Shown here piece by piece: positions 6,189 through 7,591 of a DNA stretch of 7,591 nt (positions are counted from its first letter, which is position 1; each line of letters begins with the position of its first letter). The translations under genes were made by a program, and so were the position numbers. This stretch comes from Candidatus Bathyarchaeota archaeon (lineage in GTDB: Archaea > Thermoproteota > Bathyarchaeia > Bathyarchaeales > UBA233), in contig JARYMR010000071.1 of NCBI GenBank assembly GCA_029907045.1, positions 1 to 7,591 on the forward strand. The letters run 5' to 3'. The notes under the pieces were generated by a model. It worked only from the letters and a program-made list of their open reading frames with translations, searched no databases and had not been told where the DNA came from.

Positions 6189-6214
6189 TTATGTGTAGCT
6201 TTGTTCTACGCACA
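6189..6214 (+). repeat. Copy 1 of a 26-bp dyad element upstream of a pilin gene
   Basis: This 26-bp element recurs at 6915-6940 with a single difference (C or T at its eleventh position). It contains arms TGTGTAG (6192-6198) and CTACGCA (6206-6212) around a 7-nt centre; they pair at six of seven positions with one T-G. The flanking CCATCATAT (6217-6225) is also nearly repeated as CCATCTTAT after the second copy, with 2 nt less spacing. It lies just upstream of the TATA-like box of the 188-aa pilin gene, where an archaeal activator would bind. Confidence 0.7.
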
Positions 6215-6221
6215 AACCATC

Positions 6222-6256
6222 ATATTTAAACCCGAACTGATTCTGCTCCACGGAGA
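6222..6256 (+). promoter_or_regulatory. Core promoter and ribosome binding site of the 188-aa pilin gene
   Basis: ATATTTAAAC at 6222-6231 is a good archaeal TATA-like box. A start about 25 nt downstream falls near 6250, giving a leader of only about 14 nt that still contains GGAGA at 6252-6256, 7 nt before the ATG at 6264. This arrangement supports the ATG at 6264 over an in-frame ATG at 6150, which would read through the repeat and the promoter. Confidence 0.55.
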
Positions 6257-6263
6257 GAAAAAA

Positions 6264-6830
6264 ATGAACTTGTTAAAGAATAAGAAAGCATTAAGCACAG
6301 TGGTGACAACGCTCATAATCCTAGTGGTTTCAGTGCTATTGGCAACTGTTGTAACTTTCTATGCCATAAACGTAACAACAACACGTGTACAAGAGGAATC
6401 ACTGTTCCTAACAAAACAACATGTATGGTACAACACGACTGGAGGCTGGGCTGTAGGAGCAATAATCATAATCAATACTGGCGGTAAAGACGTTGTTATA
6501 GACAAGGTGACTGTTAGAGGACAAGAATGCCCATGGACAAACGTTTACTACTGGAGAACTAACACGGTCACGATTTCAGCCGATCTTAATGTTACACATC
6601 TACCGCCAAGTGAAATGAGCTCCGATGATTGGGCTTTAGTGCTTCCTAGCGCGGATGAATTCAAGGCAGCAGACTCTGATTTGACATTGAAGTCAGGTTA
6701 TACAATGGTCTTATACATCGAAAACCCCGATAGCATCGCCTTGAACGATGTGGGCATACCCGTTGGCATAACCATCTTCACATCAAACGCCCAATACTAC
6801 AAAGAAACAAACGTTGAGGCTGCTCAATAG
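6264..6830 (+). CDS. Type IV pilin or archaellin-like surface protein (188 aa)
   Basis: The N-terminus MNLLKNKKALSTVVTTLIIL has the class III signal layout: a short basic leader, a probable prepilin peptidase cut between A9 and L10, then a long hydrophobic helix (10-36) that would form the filament core. The rest is a beta-rich extracellular domain with a hydrophobic strand before a glycine turn (AVGAIIIINTGGKDVVIDKV, 63-82). Sequons N-x-S/T at N36, N57 and N109 suggest N-glycosylation. The sequence after the cut fits archaeal adhesion pilins (KKALSxVVTTLI) better than archaellins, but the distinction is not firm. No pilus ATPase, platform protein or peptidase is in the window. The start at 6264 is supported by GGAGA 7 nt upstream and by the short leader. 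It is divergent from the CoA operon and followed by a T-rich terminator. Confidence 0.85.
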   Translation: MNLLKNKKALSTVVTTLIILVVSVLLATVVTFYAINVTTTRVQEESLFLTKQHVWYNTTGGWAVGAIIIINTGGKDVVIDKVTVRGQECPWTNVYYWRTNTVTISADLNVTHLPPSEMSSDDWALVLPSADEFKAADSDLTLKSGYTMVLYIENPDSIALNDVGIPVGITIFTSNAQYYKETNVEAAQ

Positions 6831-6840
6831 CAGCATAAAC

Positions 6841-6869
6841 CCTCCTTTTTCTCTTTTCCCCTTGTTTTT
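6841..6869 (+). terminator. T-run terminator after the 188-aa pilin gene
   Basis: Ten nt after the stop codon begins a pyrimidine-rich stretch with three T-runs (6846-6850, 6854-6857, 6865-6869). Archaeal RNA polymerase commonly stops at such runs without a hairpin. It implies that the next pilin-like gene needs its own promoter, in line with the second copy of the 26-bp element. Confidence 0.55.
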
Positions 6870-6914
6870 ATGTTCCTATTCTGCATCAATTTTTAAGGTA
6901 TGGATTTTGTATAC

Positions 6915-6940
6915 TTATGTGTAGTTTTGTTCTACGCACA
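6915..6940 (+). repeat. Copy 2 of the 26-bp dyad element, upstream of the second pilin-like gene
   Basis: It is identical to the copy at 6189-6214 at 25 of 26 positions, with the same imperfect arms TGTGTAG and CTACGCA. It is followed by CCATCTTAT (6941-6949) and by A/T-rich sequence including ACTATAAAA (6953-6961), which could be the TATA box. Only 20 nt separate it from the first in-frame ATG of the next gene, against 49 nt for copy 1. Confidence 0.7.
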
Positions 6941-6960
6941 CCATCTTATCTTACTATAAA

Positions 6961-7591
6961 ATGGAAAGCTTCTTTTTGAAATGCAAGAGAGGAGACTGCG
7001 AACCATTGCGTCATGAAAGTTTCAAGAAGAGGTTAACAAAGTTCTTGTTTTCAAGAAGGGCGTTAACCATACCAGTCACATACCTAATCCTCTTTGCCTC
7101 TCTTATGGCGATAATTTCTGTAACCTATAGCCTAGCTGTAGCAAAAATCAGCGCTCGAGGCGCCTACTTTAGGGCTTCTGTGGCTAAACAGAATATGCAA
7201 GCTTTAGATGATGCAGTTCGCTCTGTGGCTTGGAGTTTCGGCGCTTCGCAAATTGTTTACATGGAAGATTGTGGAGGCACTTTTAAAATAGAGCCAACAG
7301 CTAAAACGCTCCTAATTAACCTCACAGACGAACAAGCCTTTTCGGAAATAGTGTTCAACAGTTCTGTTGGAAAGGTTTCGATTGAACTTGAGCCTGCTGA
7401 AATTTATTATGATGGCACATTCCTCAGAGGCGATAATAGACCAATAACAAACCAAAGCTCTTCCACCATGTCTCAGCTTTATGTGGCTTTAGGCGATGGG
7501 ACAAAAAATTTGGTTCTTTGTTATCGTCCCTTGGCAACAGTAGCCGTTATTGGCTCGGTTGATGGAAAACCATTAAACCTCATTCGCATAA
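6961..7591 (+). CDS. Pilin-like surface protein, 5' part (runs off right window edge)
   Basis: The frame is open from the ATG at 6961 to the right edge, giving at least 210 residues; the C-terminus is missing. A basic stretch KKRLTKFLFSRR is followed by ALTIPVTYLILFASLMAIIS (34-53), a class III-like signal with a probable cut between A34 and L35 and then a membrane helix to about residue 62. The layout matches that of the 188-aa pilin (KKALSTVVTTLI against RRALTIPVTYLI). The rest appears extracellular, with sequons at N120, N133 and N164 and cysteines at 104 and 187. It may be a minor pilin or a membrane-anchored surface protein. The start is uncertain: the ATG at 6961 has no ribosome binding site and abuts a TATA-like sequence. 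TTG at 7006 (GGAG at 6991-6994) and TTG at 7045 (GAGGT at 7029-7033) are alternatives and give shorter leaders. Confidence 0.8.
   Translation, partial: MESFFLKCKRGDCEPLRHESFKKRLTKFLFSRRALTIPVTYLILFASLMAIISVTYSLAVAKISARGAYFRASVAKQNMQALDDAVRSVAWSFGASQIVYMEDCGGTFKIEPTAKTLLINLTDEQAFSEIVFNSSVGKVSIELEPAEIYYDGTFLRGDNRPITNQSSSTMSQLYVALGDGTKNLVLCYRPLATVAVIGSVDGKPLNLIRI

Noticed and set aside
6150..6263. N-terminal extension of the pilin ORF from an ATG at 6150
   Set aside because: The extension runs through the repeated 26-bp element and the TATA-like box, and it would bury the class III signal peptide 38 residues inside the protein. The ATG at 6264 has a ribosome binding site.
6831..6960. Small RNA or tRNA gene between the two pilin-like genes
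   Set aside because: No cloverleaf or other stable fold is visible; the stretch is explained by a T-run terminator and the promoter element of the next gene.

Overview
The window looks like chromosomal DNA of an archaeon, most likely of the Bathyarchaeia or a nearby Thermoproteota lineage. The domain-level evidence is good: an archaeal-type pantoate kinase and an archaeal-type phosphopantetheine adenylyltransferase in one operon, two proteins with class III (type IV pilin/archaellin) signal peptides, winged-helix regulators of archaeal type, a DUF763 protein, GGAGGTG-like ribosome binding sites, TATA-like boxes, and a T-run terminator. The lineage-level assignment rests on general resemblance only and is less certain. 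No tRNA, rRNA, CRISPR array, insertion sequence or phage gene is visible, and no gene-free stretch exceeds 300 bases.

Layout from left to right. At 2-274 (+) is the 3' part of a winged-helix regulator cut by the window edge. It is followed after 33 nt by a 335-aa radical SAM protein (308-1315, +) of the biotin-synthase-like archaeal type, a candidate subunit of the two-protein lipoyl synthase. Convergent to it, and overlapping its 3' end by 21 bp, is a leftward series: a 78-aa membrane-anchored protein (1295-1531), a 131-aa highly charged protein (1551-1946), a coiled-coil plus winged-helix regulator (2024-2455), and a DUF763 protein with a helix-hairpin-helix motif (2528-3652). The two small proteins share a 24-residue motif.

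A second leftward block is a compact three-gene operon, transcribed in the order ECF-type transporter S component (5276-6052), pantoate kinase (4339-5274), phosphopantetheine adenylyltransferase (3842-4339). The genes are 1 nt apart or overlapping. The two enzymes catalyse an early and a late step of archaeal coenzyme A synthesis. The transporter's position first in the operon suggests that it imports a CoA precursor. Its upstream region carries several palindromes that could be operators.

Divergent from this operon are two rightward genes for pilin-like surface proteins: a complete 188-aa one (6264-6830) and one running off the right edge (6961-7591). Upstream of both lies a nearly identical 26-bp element with an internal dyad, next to TATA-like sequence. 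This is probably a shared regulatory site and is the most interesting non-coding signal in the window.
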